Of a stretch of 64,000 nt of DNA, positions 24,554-33,767 are shown piece after piece. The notes beneath the pieces were generated by a model. The model was given only the letters and a program-made list of their open reading frames with translations, did no database searches and had not been told where the DNA came from. Source of the DNA: Acidimicrobiia bacterium UBA4744 (GTDB lineage: Bacteria; Actinomycetota; Acidimicrobiia; Spongiisociales; UBA4744); NCBI GenBank assembly GCA_002403855.1, contig DHIO01000050.1, positions 2,992-66,991 of the forward strand, given 5' to 3'. The translations under genes and the position numbers were made by a program. Each line of letters starts with the position of its first letter. Position 1 is the first letter of the stretch.

Positions 24554-25255
24554 GTGCCCACTACTGTGCCCCGCCTCCGCAGGTCGCTCAAGAGACAAGC
24601 CCCCAACCTGGCCGTGGAACGACGCCTCTGGGATCTGGGCCATGAGGTGGTGGTGGGAGTCGACGAAGTCGGCAGAGGGGCGTGGGCGGGCCCGATCAGT
24701 GTTGGGGCTGCGGTTGTGCCCAGGGAGTCGAGGGTTTACAAGATCCGGGATTCGAAGGTGCTCACCGAAAACGAACGCGAGGCCTTATTCGATCGGATAG
24801 CAGGCTGGTGCGTTGCCTGGTCCGTCGGGCATGCCAGTCACCTGGAATGCGACGAGATCGGAATGTCGGCGGCACAGCGACTGGCGGCTCGACGGGCTCT
24901 GGAGGGTCTCGAAGTGAGGCCCGATCGCGTACTGGTCGACGGCAATTGGGATTTCGTCGGTGGGGGCAACACCACCAAGATCGTCAAGGGCGACGCAACC
25001 ACCGTTTCCATCTCGGTGGCTTCGGTCCTCGCCAAAGTAACCCGGGATCGATTGATGCGCGCCGAGGCCGAGCACTACCCGGCGTTCAACTTCGAGGGCA
25101 ACAAGGGATATCCGTGCCCCGTTCACAAGGCGGCGCTGCAGGCGTGGGGTCCAACTACGTTGCACCGCCGGACGTGGGCGTTCATGGATGGGCTGATGTG
25201 GCCGGGTGTCCGCCGTTTCCGTCGCCCCGACCCCCAGGGTCGGTTGTTCGACTGA
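24554..25255 (+). CDS. rnhB: Ribonuclease HII
   Basis: A 233-residue RNase H fold enzyme that cuts RNA in RNA/DNA hybrids and removes misincorporated ribonucleotides. GVDEVGRGAWAGP contains the catalytic DE-G-RG motif; DSKVLTENERE, VDGNWDF and SVASVLAKVTRDR supply the remaining acidic residues and substrate contacts. The N-terminal ~30 residues are basic and variable. GTG 24554 is chosen because of the -10 at 24542. Confidence 0.94.
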   Translation: MPTTVPRLRRSLKRQAPNLAVERRLWDLGHEVVVGVDEVGRGAWAGPISVGAAVVPRESRVYKIRDSKVLTENEREALFDRIAGWCVAWSVGHASHLECDEIGMSAAQRLAARRALEGLEVRPDRVLVDGNWDFVGGGNTTKIVKGDATTVSISVASVLAKVTRDRLMRAEAEHYPAFNFEGNKGYPCPVHKAALQAWGPTTLHRRTWAFMDGLMWPGVRRFRRPDPQGRLFD

Positions 25256-25298
25256 TATCCGCCGGATCTCCCCGTCCGGCCGGTACGCTCGGCTCGAT

Positions 25299-26309
25299 AT
25301 GGAGGCTTGGCGTTCCTTTCTCGGGTTTCTGGCCGCGCTGGCGCTGTTGGCCGGGGTGCCCGGGGCGGGCGTACTCGCTCAGACCGAGGTCGATCGGGCG
25401 GCCGACGACGTCACCCGCGCCGAGGCGGAGAAAGCGGAAGCCGAGCACCTGGTTGACGCCTGGGCTGCCACCCGGCGTACCGTACAGGCTCAGGTGATGG
25501 CGGCGCTGTTCTCCCTCGAGCAAACGAACAGCCAACTCGAGCAGACTTCCTTCCAACTGCTCGACCTTCGGGATGAGATCTTCGATACGGAAGCTCGCAT
25601 CCGTCACCTTCGCATCGTCACCGAAACCCGTGCCGTCGAGGCGTATATGGAGGGTACGGCCGCCGGTCTGATCTCAATCTGGCCGGCGTCGACCTTCGAG
25701 CAGCGCGCCCTACTGGAGGAGACCGTCGCGTCGACCAAGCGGGCGGACGCGCAAGAGCTGGCCAAACTGGCCACGGAGAAGGACCGCCTGGCGGGGCTGC
25801 AAGAAGGCTACGAGAAAGCCCAGGACCAACTCAGATCGCTCCGGGCGGAGGCCGAGATCCAGAGCCGGGCCCTACAGGGTCTCTTCGATGAGGTGGATGC
25901 CGGCTACGCGACGTCCTATCGGGGACTGGAGGCCGCGGACGCGGCCTACCGCCGCGAAGTGTCGGAGTGGGAGGAAGCCAGACGCCGCAGGGCGGCCCGG
26001 GCCGGTGTCGAACCCTGGCGCACCCTAGTTCAGCAGTACTTCCCGGAGAATCTCGTCGACCAGGCGCTCAGCGTCATGCGTTGCGAGAGCGGTGGCGACC
26101 CGGATGCCGTGCACCCCGAATCCGGGGCGACGGGTCTTTTCCAATTCCTGGCCGGCACTTGGGCGTTCTCGAGCGTCAACGCCGGATTCCCGGGCGCGAG
26201 CCGGTTGGACGCCGAAGCCAACATAGCCTCCGCGGCCTGGTTGGCGGACCACTCGTCCGCGAGCGGGCATCCCCAAGGCGCGTGGGGCCATTGGGTGTGT
26301 CGGCCGTAG
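25299..26309 (+). CDS. Secreted coiled-coil lytic transglycosylase-like protein
   Basis: A 336-residue exported protein: signal peptide (residues 1 to ~27, ending near VLAQ), a long coiled coil rich in Glu/Ala/Gln (~30-220), then a lysozyme-like SLT domain with catalytic Glu in VMRCESGGDP and the GLFQF segment. Such proteins cleave peptidoglycan strands or help activate wall hydrolases. The combination of a coiled coil with a C-terminal muralytic domain resembles the actinobacterial Rpf/RipA-type and FtsX-partner hydrolases, though the catalytic domain differs. TACGCT at 25284-25289 lies nine bases before ATG 25299, so the mRNA may be nearly leaderless. Confidence 0.85.
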   Translation: MEAWRSFLGFLAALALLAGVPGAGVLAQTEVDRAADDVTRAEAEKAEAEHLVDAWAATRRTVQAQVMAALFSLEQTNSQLEQTSFQLLDLRDEIFDTEARIRHLRIVTETRAVEAYMEGTAAGLISIWPASTFEQRALLEETVASTKRADAQELAKLATEKDRLAGLQEGYEKAQDQLRSLRAEAEIQSRALQGLFDEVDAGYATSYRGLEAADAAYRREVSEWEEARRRRAARAGVEPWRTLVQQYFPENLVDQALSVMRCESGGDPDAVHPESGATGLFQFLAGTWAFSSVNAGFPGASRLDAEANIASAAWLADHSSASGHPQGAWGHWVCRP

Positions 26310-26319
26310 ATAGCGGAGA

Positions 26320-27432
26320 TCAGTCTTGTCCGGCGTGAACGTCTCGCTTGGCCTTACGGAGGTTCTTCCAGCGCGTGGCGAGGTCACCGTCCTCCGGAGG
26401 CTCAGCATCAACGTCTCCGTCCTCGCGGGGTTCGGGGTCTTCCTCAACGCCGTCGGGCTGCTGCGGCTCGGCTGCCTCCGCCTCATGCAGGCGATGCAAC
26501 TCTTCGAGCAACGGCGCCCCATCCTCGTCGATATCGCCGCCTTCGACGGGCAACCAGGTCGGCACCCCTGAGTCCGGTGCCTCTTCCGCAGAGGCAATCG
26601 GCTCCGGCTCATCAAACCTCTCCAGGCGGATCTCTTCTGCTGTGGTTTCGAGACCCTCACTGGGCGCGAGCTGCGAACCAAGCGACTCCGTCGTCAACAC
26701 CTCTGTCTCGACCACCTCAGAGAGAAGCCCGGTGGCCGCCATAGACGTCTCGGGTACTTCGGTGCGGACGAACTCGACAAGTCCACGTTGAGCGAGCTCT
26801 GCCACCTTCTTGGCGGCGGCGAACTCGAAGATCTTCAGCTTCTGAGAGATATCGGTGATCGTGGAGGCGGCGCCGGTGGCTGACAGCAAGGCCCAGTCGC
26901 GGCGGGCCAGCACGACATCGTCCGTTGGTTCGAGCCGCGGTGCCATCCGGAATGCGTCTGTGGTTGAGGGGACGATCTCGAAGATCCGCGCCCAGGCCTC
27001 CGCCCGAGCTGAAGCCTGCTCGATCATGTCCTCCGTGTCGAACGAGTGGGGAATTTCGCGTCGGGGCAGTACGTCCACATCGAAGCGGAACTGGCCTTGG
27101 TCGACTCGCAGCAACCTGCTCAAGACCTCTACAACCATTTGCTCCAGAAATCGATTGAACGCCTCGGGATTGCTGTCCAGCAGATCGTTGAGGTTGACGA
27201 TTCTGCGGTCATCCGCCGAGCCGAAAGAGTCGGCGCGGTACTCCATCTGGAGTAGGTTCTCGATCGGGTCGTCCTCGTTGCGGGTAGTGGCAAATGCCAC
27301 ACGGCCGTCGATGACGAAGATGCGTCCGGACGGTGAGGCATCGTGGATGCCGAGCAGGCCGGACTTCCCCGAAGATGCGATGAGCCGGAGGACATCCGGC
27401 AATGGGACCGTGTCCAGGCTTCCGTTCAGCAT
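26320..27432 (-). CDS. DUF4388 domain protein with acidic C-terminal tail
   Basis: A 370-residue protein when started at ATG 27432 (MLNGSLDTVPLPDVLRLIASS), the standard N-terminus of DUF4388 (PATAN) domains, which are linked to signalling and gliding/group motility proteins. A central winged-helix-like segment (ISQKLKIFEFAAAKKVAELAQRGLVEF) follows. The last ~130 residues are strongly acidic and proline/glutamate-rich, probably disordered. A longer version from 27513 is possible. It converges on the transglycosylase gene with a 10-base gap. Function is unknown; a regulatory adaptor is the best guess. Confidence 0.8.
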   Translation of the reverse strand: MLNGSLDTVPLPDVLRLIASSGKSGLLGIHDASPSGRIFVIDGRVAFATTRNEDDPIENLLQMEYRADSFGSADDRRIVNLNDLLDSNPEAFNRFLEQMVVEVLSRLLRVDQGQFRFDVDVLPRREIPHSFDTEDMIEQASARAEAWARIFEIVPSTTDAFRMAPRLEPTDDVVLARRDWALLSATGAASTITDISQKLKIFEFAAAKKVAELAQRGLVEFVRTEVPETSMAATGLLSEVVETEVLTTESLGSQLAPSEGLETTAEEIRLERFDEPEPIASAEEAPDSGVPTWLPVEGGDIDEDGAPLLEELHRLHEAEAAEPQQPDGVEEDPEPREDGDVDAEPPEDGDLATRWKNLRKAKRDVHAGQD

Positions 27433-27621
27433 CGTCAATGCGAAGCTTTCTCTCGACCAAAGAAGTCTCTGGACATCTATCGGCGTGCAGGCGTTCAACC
27501 TGAAGCAGCTCAATCGTGCTTATTTGAACCGTTTCCGACGGGATCTTTCGACCCGTTCGATCACATCTGAGCGGTTCTACGCGGCGTATCCTGACGCCTT
27601 GGGCAATCAGGAGTGCAGAGC

Positions 27622-28359
27622 ATGAGTGCAGCTCGGCGAACGGCCGTCGTCACCGGAGCAAGTTCGGGAATCGGGGAGGCCACCACCCGACGTCTCGCCA
27701 CTGATGGATTCAGCGTGGTTGGCGGGGCACGACGTCTCGACCGGCTCGAGAAGATTGCGGAAGAGACCGGGGCTCGCGTCATGGGACTCGACGTCACCGA
27801 TCCGGAATCGGTACTCGAATTCACGGCCGCCATCGATTCATGCGATGTGCTGGTCAACAACGCCGGGGGTGCTTTCGGGGTCGAATCGGTCTCGGAGGCG
27901 AGTGACGATCGTTGGCAGAGGATGTACGAGGTCAACGTCCTCGGGACTGTGCGAATGACCCGGGCGCTGCTTCCCAAGCTGCTCGCAAGCGGAAACGGGC
28001 ATGTCGTCGTGATCGGCTCGGTCGCTTCGACCGACACCTATGTTGGAGGTGGAGGGTACAACGCCGCCAAATTCGCCGTCCGGGCGTTCCGAGAGGTTCT
28101 GCGCAAGGAAATGCTGGGCAGGCCTCTGCGAGTCACGCAGATCGATCCCGGTTTGGTACACACGGAGTTCAGCCTCGTGAGACTGGATGGCGACGCTCCG
28201 GCGGCTGCTCGTGTCTACGACGGATTGACGCCGCTGACCGCCGCCGATATCGCAGATTGCGTCGCGTGGGCGGTGACCCGGCCCCCGCACGTCAACATCG
28301 ATGAGATCAAGGTTCTGGCGAGAGACCAGTCGACGGCCACCACAGTCTTCCGACGCTAA
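27622..28359 (+). CDS. Short-chain dehydrogenase/reductase (YdfG-like)
   Basis: A 245-residue classical SDR: cofactor motif VTGASSGIGEA, NNAG in VLVNNAGGAFG, and the catalytic Ser...Tyr-x3-Lys in GSVAS...YNAAKFA. The basic residues after the first strand (GARRLDR) favour NADPH. Size and sequence resemble YdfG 3-hydroxy-acid dehydrogenases; the substrate is not determined. ATG 27622, eight bases after CAGGAG, is preferred over GTG 27613. Its TAA overlaps the stop of the convergent membrane protein gene (CTAA). Confidence 0.9.
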   Translation: MSAARRTAVVTGASSGIGEATTRRLATDGFSVVGGARRLDRLEKIAEETGARVMGLDVTDPESVLEFTAAIDSCDVLVNNAGGAFGVESVSEASDDRWQRMYEVNVLGTVRMTRALLPKLLASGNGHVVVIGSVASTDTYVGGGGYNAAKFAVRAFREVLRKEMLGRPLRVTQIDPGLVHTEFSLVRLDGDAPAAARVYDGLTPLTAADIADCVAWAVTRPPHVNIDEIKVLARDQSTATTVFRR

Positions 28360-28991
28360 GCCGCCCGGGCAGCAGCGGGGGAGAACAACCGTCGGAACCA
28401 GAACACGGAATAGATGATGGCCGCGCCGGTCATTGCTATCGAGGCGGCCGTCTTCGAGACGACGAACACGGAAACCGGCAATTCGAACAACATCCAGATG
28501 GTGACACCGGCATTGGCCAGCATCACCGTCGCCCAAAGAAGCGAGATTCTCATGAAGAATCTACGCACAAACGGGTTGGTGAAGAAGTCGGGTGTAACAG
28601 GTAGGAAGTCCCTGGCAAGGCGCTGTACCAATGGCTGACCGGTGCTCATCGACACTAGAAAGGCAAAACCGAGGAGTGCGGTTCCCAGGCTGGGCTGCAA
28701 GAAGTAGAAGAAGACACTCCCGGTAGCCATGGCCAGAGCCGTGCGAACCGTGAGAGCCAGGGCGCTCAGGAGAACGAGACCTGGAATCGGCTCTCTTCGA
28801 ACGACGCGGCGGAGGATGGCGAGGTAGGACCAGCTCAGTGCCGCGATGAGTGCACCCCACATGCCGACCGCCCAGAGTGCCCCGTAGAAGATGGCGAGTG
28901 GCATGACCGTACCTTCCACAATCGCCGGGAGACCTTGCTTCGCCAGGGAACGTAGCCGGGGGGCTTCGAAGGTGTGGATGGGCATCTCCAT
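28356..28991 (-). CDS. Multi-pass membrane protein (VC0807/DUF3159-like)
   Basis: A 211-residue protein with five or six hydrophobic segments, and with PLAIFYGALWAVGMWGALIAA near the N-terminus and TVMLANAGVTIWMLF and TGAAIIYSVFWF near the C-terminus. The pattern resembles the VC0807/septation-protein-A-like integral membrane proteins, whose role is unknown. The start is uncertain among ATG 29036, 28991 and 28985. It shares stop-codon bases with the convergent SDR gene. Confidence 0.7.
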   Translation of the reverse strand: MEMPIHTFEAPRLRSLAKQGLPAIVEGTVMPLAIFYGALWAVGMWGALIAALSWSYLAILRRVVRREPIPGLVLLSALALTVRTALAMATGSVFFYFLQPSLGTALLGFAFLVSMSTGQPLVQRLARDFLPVTPDFFTNPFVRRFFMRISLLWATVMLANAGVTIWMLFELPVSVFVVSKTAASIAMTGAAIIYSVFWFRRLFSPAAARAA

Positions 28992-29174
28992 ATCGATATC
29001 GGAAAAACAGGCAGGAAAACTTGAATCGGTATTCACCGCGGAGCGGGAGTACCGGTCGTCGACCCGAGCACCTTAGTCGGGTTTCGCCAACATGCAAGGG
29101 AACGAATATATTTCTGCATCCCGCCCCCTTGGGGTGGCGACTCCGGAGGCTCTGGTTGGTGGCTCCGCAGACCT

Positions 29175-30593
29175 CTAACCCCCCAGGACGTAGCAGGGGC
29201 CCCGGAAGTCGTAATTGGCGGCCAGATCTGAGGCAAAAAAGTCGGCGATCATCGCCATGGCGGAGATGCCGCCGTTGCCCAGGCTGGCGCCCAGGCCGCC
29301 CTGAGCGTCGAAGAGCTCCTTGTCCGGCTTGTAGATCGCGGTGGCCCGGGTCACCGTGGTGTTGGCGTCTCCGCTGAAGATATTGGAGGGTGAGAGGCCT
29401 TGGTAACTGAGCGATCCGATTCCTTGGGCGGCCGTCACCACGCCGGCGGGGGTCAGGTCACCCAGCTCGGCGGCGTATTCGAGCACCCGCTTGGTGACCG
29501 AGAACTCGAGATACCCTTCGACCATTCCGGCCGCCGGGTATCGATCGGGGTATTCCTCCTTGAGCACCTCCAGCACCGGGCCCATGCCCTGTACGTCGGC
29601 TCCCAGCGGCGCCATCAAGGCGGACATGTACATGTTGTCGGCGATGTAGTCCCCGAGAGCCGTTCCCAGCAACCGGTCGCTGAAGGTTGGCATTGCGACG
29701 GCCCACCGGCCCGTATAGCCAAGCTGCAGGGCGGTTCCGACAACGGTGGTCATGGTGAGGGGATCAGTCGCCAACCAGGTGAAGTCGGCTCCGCTTTGGG
29801 CGATGCCGGAGGAAACCGGAAGCAGGTCGGCACCGGGGATGATCGTCCCGGCTCCGTTGTAGACGACTTCCAGATCCAGTTGTTCGGCTGCATACGCGGC
29901 GCCCGCATAGGAGTCGAGACCGTAATCACCGGGGACGGTGGCGATGGCCACAGTCGGCCTTTCTCCGGTTCGTTCCTCGAAGTCCGTGCTCAGCCAACTG
30001 ATCGCATTCATCGACTCCATGCAGTAGTTCGAACCGGTTTCGAGAAGATTGGCTCCCAAAACGGGGTCGGACCAGCCGGAATACCAGGTGACGGGTACCG
30101 CCAGGTGGTCGTTGGCGACCAGGTCCGGGAGGATGCCCAAGGTGTGCGGCGAACCGGTCGAGTGGGCGATCATGACCACTTCGTCGGCCAATACCCCGTA
30201 CTTCTCTGCATGCAGCGCAGGGCTGTACCCGGTGTCCTCGATGATCAGTTCGACCTGCCGTCCGGCGATGCCGCCGTCTTCATTGACCTTCGACCAGAAA
30301 GCCACCTGAGCGTCGAGCACGTCGATCACCGTGCCCGAGAAGTAGCCGGTCAGGTCTGCCAGGAGGCCCAGATAGATGGTGTCGTCGGTGACGGTTACAC
30401 CGTCCGTCTTCACGGGACTCGGGGCAACGGTGGTGTTGACGACGAGGCCGGCGGTGGTGGAAGTCGTCGACGAGGGCGGTGCAGTGAGGGGGGGCGCGCT
30501 GCCGTCATCGTCGGTCGCGCACGCCACCGTCACCAGGGCGAGTGCCACAGCGATGACGGAAACAGAGCGGAACGGACGGCGTTGACGGCTCAT
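29175..30593 (-). CDS. Branched-chain amino-acid-type ABC substrate-binding lipoprotein (orphan)
   Basis: A 472-residue Peripla_BP_6 protein. Signal peptide with a lipobox-like VTVAC, a Ser/Thr/Pro linker, then the LivJ-type fold beginning IYLGLLADLTGYFSG...AFWSKVNEDGGIAGRQVELI. Unlike classical importers no LivH/M/G/F genes are nearby; instead it is translationally coupled (ATGA) to a BON-OmpA gene upstream. It may bind a ligand for sensing or for a transporter encoded elsewhere. Confidence 0.88.
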   Translation of the reverse strand: MSRQRRPFRSVSVIAVALALVTVACATDDDGSAPPLTAPPSSTTSTTAGLVVNTTVAPSPVKTDGVTVTDDTIYLGLLADLTGYFSGTVIDVLDAQVAFWSKVNEDGGIAGRQVELIIEDTGYSPALHAEKYGVLADEVVMIAHSTGSPHTLGILPDLVANDHLAVPVTWYSGWSDPVLGANLLETGSNYCMESMNAISWLSTDFEERTGERPTVAIATVPGDYGLDSYAGAAYAAEQLDLEVVYNGAGTIIPGADLLPVSSGIAQSGADFTWLATDPLTMTTVVGTALQLGYTGRWAVAMPTFSDRLLGTALGDYIADNMYMSALMAPLGADVQGMGPVLEVLKEEYPDRYPAAGMVEGYLEFSVTKRVLEYAAELGDLTPAGVVTAAQGIGSLSYQGLSPSNIFSGDANTTVTRATAIYKPDKELFDAQGGLGASLGNGGISAMAMIADFFASDLAANYDFRGPCYVLGG

Positions 30594-31981
30594 GGCCCCA
30601 CCTCGAATTCGATTCGACGGTTCTGGTCGTCGGTCGCTTCCTGGTCGGGGAAGAGCTCACCGTAGGAAACGGCTACCAGGCGGTAGGAAGGTACACCGCG
30701 GGTAAGGAGGTAGGAGAGCACCGCTCCGGACCTCTGCCGGGCGAGGGCCTGGTTGGTTTCGTTGCTGCCCGCGGTGTCCGTGTGTCCGGCGATGATCACC
30801 TGCAGACCCGGCTGCGACTGGATGATGAGAGCTGCCCGGTCGAGTACCGGGCGGCTCTCTGCGGTGAGATCGGCCGATCCGACGGCGAACTCAACCGGGG
30901 TTGCTGCCAGCAGCGCTTGCAGTTCGCTCCGAAGGATTGCCCCGTCCCCGCGAAGCGAAAGGCGGCTGGAGACTTGATCGATTCCGTCGACCGAAAGCAC
31001 AGCCGCTTCGGCCGTTTCGACAAATGCAAAGAAACCGGAACCGAGGGCCTCGAGCGGTACGGTACCGTCGAGGATCGCTCGCCGGCCGTTCACGGTAGTC
31101 GTAACGGTTTGGATGCCCGAGTCGGCCAGGGCGGTGGCTGCCGCCGCTTCGAGCTGTTGGGCCGGCAGGGCGGGCCCGATCGGGAGGGTTGCATCGATGG
31201 CCACCCGGTTGTCGAGCTTGTCGATGCCTTCCACTCCCAGGGCGATTGCAGCCGCCCGGGAGCGGGCTTCCTCACTTGGTACGGCGCCTTCGAGGACGGC
31301 CAGGCGGTCCTGGACCTCAGAAGAGATGTAGGCGAACTCATCGGCCGACAAGGCGGCGATGAGCGCCTCTTGCACCCCGGCCGAGGGCGCCGCCGTACCG
31401 ATCTCCAGGCGGTTGTCGAGTTGCGCGACACCCTGCATGCTGAGGATCGTCGAGGCGGCAGCACTCAGCGATTCCTCATCGGTCACTATGCCCGTGACCG
31501 TTGCGGTACTGCCGTCGACCGCAATGGTGAGATCGGCAAAACCTTCCTCCGCGAGGGCCGCCAGGATCCTTTCCTCCAGGGTCAGGACCTTTGGGACGGT
31601 TTCGACGGCCACCGGGTCGTCTGGCAAGAGAAGGAATTCGAACAGCCCCAGCTGCCATAGAGCCACGCCACCGACCGCAAGAAGCGCAATGACCAGGGCC
31701 AGCGAAACGACTCTGAGCCACCCGCCCCTCCTACGCTTGGGAAGCGAACGGTGGCTGAGTGAGCTGGAGGAGCGGAGGGCGTCGATATCGCCGGGCGGAC
31801 TCGAGGTCAGCCAGCGGTTGGGAGCGTCCGAGCCCACCGGCGACGGCCTGCTTTCCGGCCGTGAGGAACGCTTTGCGGGCGACGGCGGAGCACCCTGTTG
31901 ATGGTGGGCCTCTTCGGCAGGGTGGTCGGACGGGGCTCGTCCGGGGATCGGCGAGGGCGTCTGATCGGAGGGGCTCGTCAT
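30590..31981 (-). CDS. Membrane-anchored BON-repeat and OmpA-family protein
   Basis: A 463-residue protein. A Pro/Ser-rich cytoplasmic N-terminus (~1-80) and one transmembrane helix (VVSLALVIALLAVGGVALWQL) are followed by about three BON-type repeats (pattern ...AALAEEGFADLTIAVDGSTATVTG...), then a C-terminal OmpA peptidoglycan-binding domain (IIAGHTDTAGSNETNQALARQR...DDQNRRIEF). The layout resembles mycobacterial ArfA/OmpATb (TM-BON-OmpA), linked there to acid response and envelope function. ATG 31981 follows GAGGAA. Its stop overlaps the start of the binding-protein gene. Confidence 0.87.
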   Translation of the reverse strand: MTSPSDQTPSPIPGRAPSDHPAEEAHHQQGAPPSPAKRSSRPESRPSPVGSDAPNRWLTSSPPGDIDALRSSSSLSHRSLPKRRRGGWLRVVSLALVIALLAVGGVALWQLGLFEFLLLPDDPVAVETVPKVLTLEERILAALAEEGFADLTIAVDGSTATVTGIVTDEESLSAAASTILSMQGVAQLDNRLEIGTAAPSAGVQEALIAALSADEFAYISSEVQDRLAVLEGAVPSEEARSRAAAIALGVEGIDKLDNRVAIDATLPIGPALPAQQLEAAAATALADSGIQTVTTTVNGRRAILDGTVPLEALGSGFFAFVETAEAAVLSVDGIDQVSSRLSLRGDGAILRSELQALLAATPVEFAVGSADLTAESRPVLDRAALIIQSQPGLQVIIAGHTDTAGSNETNQALARQRSGAVLSYLLTRGVPSYRLVAVSYGELFPDQEATDDQNRRIEFEVGP

Positions 31982-32157
31982 GCCCGGTTCCTCATACGCT
32001 GTTACTCCTGCCGGCGGCCACACTTGCGCGCCGCCCCGGGCAATGCATCCTCCCAGAGTTTGTTTCGGTCAGACGGCGACTTCCTTGAGTCCGCCGAGGT
32101 AGCGATCCCTTTGATGCTCGATTTCGAGGCACCCGAACGTTGACCGGGCGGGTGGAT

Positions 32158-33024
32158 TCAAAGTTCACTCCAGGGGGCCCCGCTGAGGTACTTCCATCCA
32201 TCGTCGGGGAGAAGAACGACGGCCGTCCCGCCTTCGCCGGACAGCGTTTCGACGGCAGCGTGCAGGATTGCTCCCGAGGATGTTCCGACGAAGAGGCCCT
32301 CTTCCTTCATGGCGTCGGCAACAGCCAATTCGGCGACGCCTTTGTGGACTTCGTGGCGGTCGGTAACCAGGGACAGATCGGCGATCGGAGGCTGGAACGG
32401 ATCGTCCTGGGAACGCATGCCGCCGATTGGATCATCGACGAACGGTTCGACCGAATGCACTCGTAGATCCTTCCAGGTCATCTTGAGACCCCGACTGTTT
32501 CCGGTGATGGTTCCGCCGGTGCCGTACGCTGCCAGCAGGTGCGTCGGAGGTTCGTCCAGCGGCCAATCTCGCAGGATCTCACGGGAGGTACCCAGGAAGT
32601 GGGCGTAGACATTCCAACGATTGCCGTACTGGTAGAGCATGTGACCTTGACCCGACTCCACCAGGCTCCTGGCGTGGGCGATCGCATCGTTGGGACCACC
32701 CTCGACCACGATGAGCTCGGCTCCGTAGGCGCGCAGAAGTCTCCTGCGTTCTTCGGTTGCGGTGCTTGGCAAGCAGATCGCCATAGGGTGTCGGTGGATG
32801 AGTGCTAGTCGGGCCAGGCCGATCCCGGTATTGCCGGAGGTCGCCTCGATCAGGGGTTGGCCGGGTTTGAGCTTCCCGTCCTCAACCGCGTTTCGGAACA
32901 TGTACCACGCCGCTCGATCCTTGATCGAGCCGGTCGGGTTGAACCACTCGAGTTTGGCGAACAACCTCGTTCCGGCCGGAGCCAGGTTGCGCAGCTCAAC
33001 AAGAGGTGTATTGCCGGGTTTCAT
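32158..33024 (-). CDS. Cysteine synthase/PLP fold-type II enzyme
   Basis: A 288-residue PLP enzyme. NPTGSIKDRAA carries the Schiff-base lysine, SGNTGIGLA binds the substrate carboxylate, and AYGTGGTITG binds the phosphate. These are the CysK/CysM motifs, so it probably makes cysteine from O-acetyl- or O-phosphoserine and a sulfur donor. It lacks a CBS domain. The protein is slightly short for the family. The start is ATG 33024, where homology begins; the frame stays open upstream but that part looks non-coding. No sulfur-carrier gene (CysO type) is adjacent. Confidence 0.88.
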   Translation of the reverse strand: MKPGNTPLVELRNLAPAGTRLFAKLEWFNPTGSIKDRAAWYMFRNAVEDGKLKPGQPLIEATSGNTGIGLARLALIHRHPMAICLPSTATEERRRLLRAYGAELIVVEGGPNDAIAHARSLVESGQGHMLYQYGNRWNVYAHFLGTSREILRDWPLDEPPTHLLAAYGTGGTITGNSRGLKMTWKDLRVHSVEPFVDDPIGGMRSQDDPFQPPIADLSLVTDRHEVHKGVAELAVADAMKEEGLFVGTSSGAILHAAVETLSGEGGTAVVLLPDDGWKYLSGAPWSEL

Positions 33025-33103
33025 TTCCGACGCAACGGTAGTTGGCCGGGGGATTTGCTCACCCTGGCCGGGTAGCCTGACGGTACGGAGCAGGGATGGA
33101 TCG

Positions 33104-33637
33104 GTGGGACGGGGTGACGACTTTGAACATGTAGGCCGGGAACTGCGAGAGCGGGTCGGTGGGGAGTTCCGCCTGGCGGCGGAGGAGGACGAATACTGGG
33201 CAATGAAACAAGCCCGGCGCGCCGGCACCCTCTCGGAAGTTGCGTACGACGCCATGAGCCGAGGCGATCGAGTTGAGATCTGGGCGGGCGATTCTGTGTT
33301 CAGAGGGTTCATCGAACACACGCGCAGCGATCTTGTGGTGCTGGCGGCGCCCGGCCGCGTCGATGTCAACCTCGAGGGCCCGCTAACGATGCGAGTGGTC
33401 GAACCGGCGACTGCATCGGGAACGGCCGTTGCTCGCGAAGGACCGGCTTCCTTCGCCGCCCGCGTTTCGGAACTCGAACAGATTGGAACAGTCTGCGAAT
33501 TCATCCTTCCTTTCGGCCGAGCCCCGGTCGTGGGCACTGTGGCTATTCGCGCTCGCGATCACGTGGTTGTCGAAGCCTTGGACGGACCCGGCTGGATTGT
33601 TCCGCTCCGATGGCTGATTGCCCTCGTCAACCGGTAG
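33104..33637 (+). CDS. Hypothetical protein upstream of the Tad operon
   Basis: A 177-residue acidic soluble protein; no family recognised. GTG 33104 follows GGAGCAGGGA, and TAGCCT at 33072-33077 is a possible -10. An alpha-helical N-terminus (HVGRELRERVGGEFRLAAEEDEYW) is followed by a beta-rich segment (RVEIWAGDSVFRGFIEHTRSDLVVL...RVDVNLEGPLTMRVV) that could be a small barrel such as an OB- or Sm-like fold. The codon-position bias and conserved-looking hydrophobic pattern support a real gene. It is co-oriented with the pilus operon 160 bases downstream. Confidence 0.65.
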   Translation: MGRGDDFEHVGRELRERVGGEFRLAAEEDEYWAMKQARRAGTLSEVAYDAMSRGDRVEIWAGDSVFRGFIEHTRSDLVVLAAPGRVDVNLEGPLTMRVVEPATASGTAVAREGPASFAARVSELEQIGTVCEFILPFGRAPVVGTVAIRARDHVVVEALDGPGWIVPLRWLIALVNR

Positions 33638-33767
33638 TCGGCCGGTCCTAGCGCCGCCCTTGCCATGTCCGGGGCTCTCAATCCATCATCGACCGCGTTC
33701 CGTAGCTCCCCAAGGTCCGTCGATGCCGCAGTGGTTCTGAGCAAAACGTGTTTTAAGATAGGAAAAG

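Noticed and set aside
32158..33537. Extended 459-residue version of the cysteine-synthase-like protein
   Set aside because: The extra ~170 residues are Ser/Arg-rich antisense of the gene at 33104 and show no homology pattern; the conserved start is ATG 33024.
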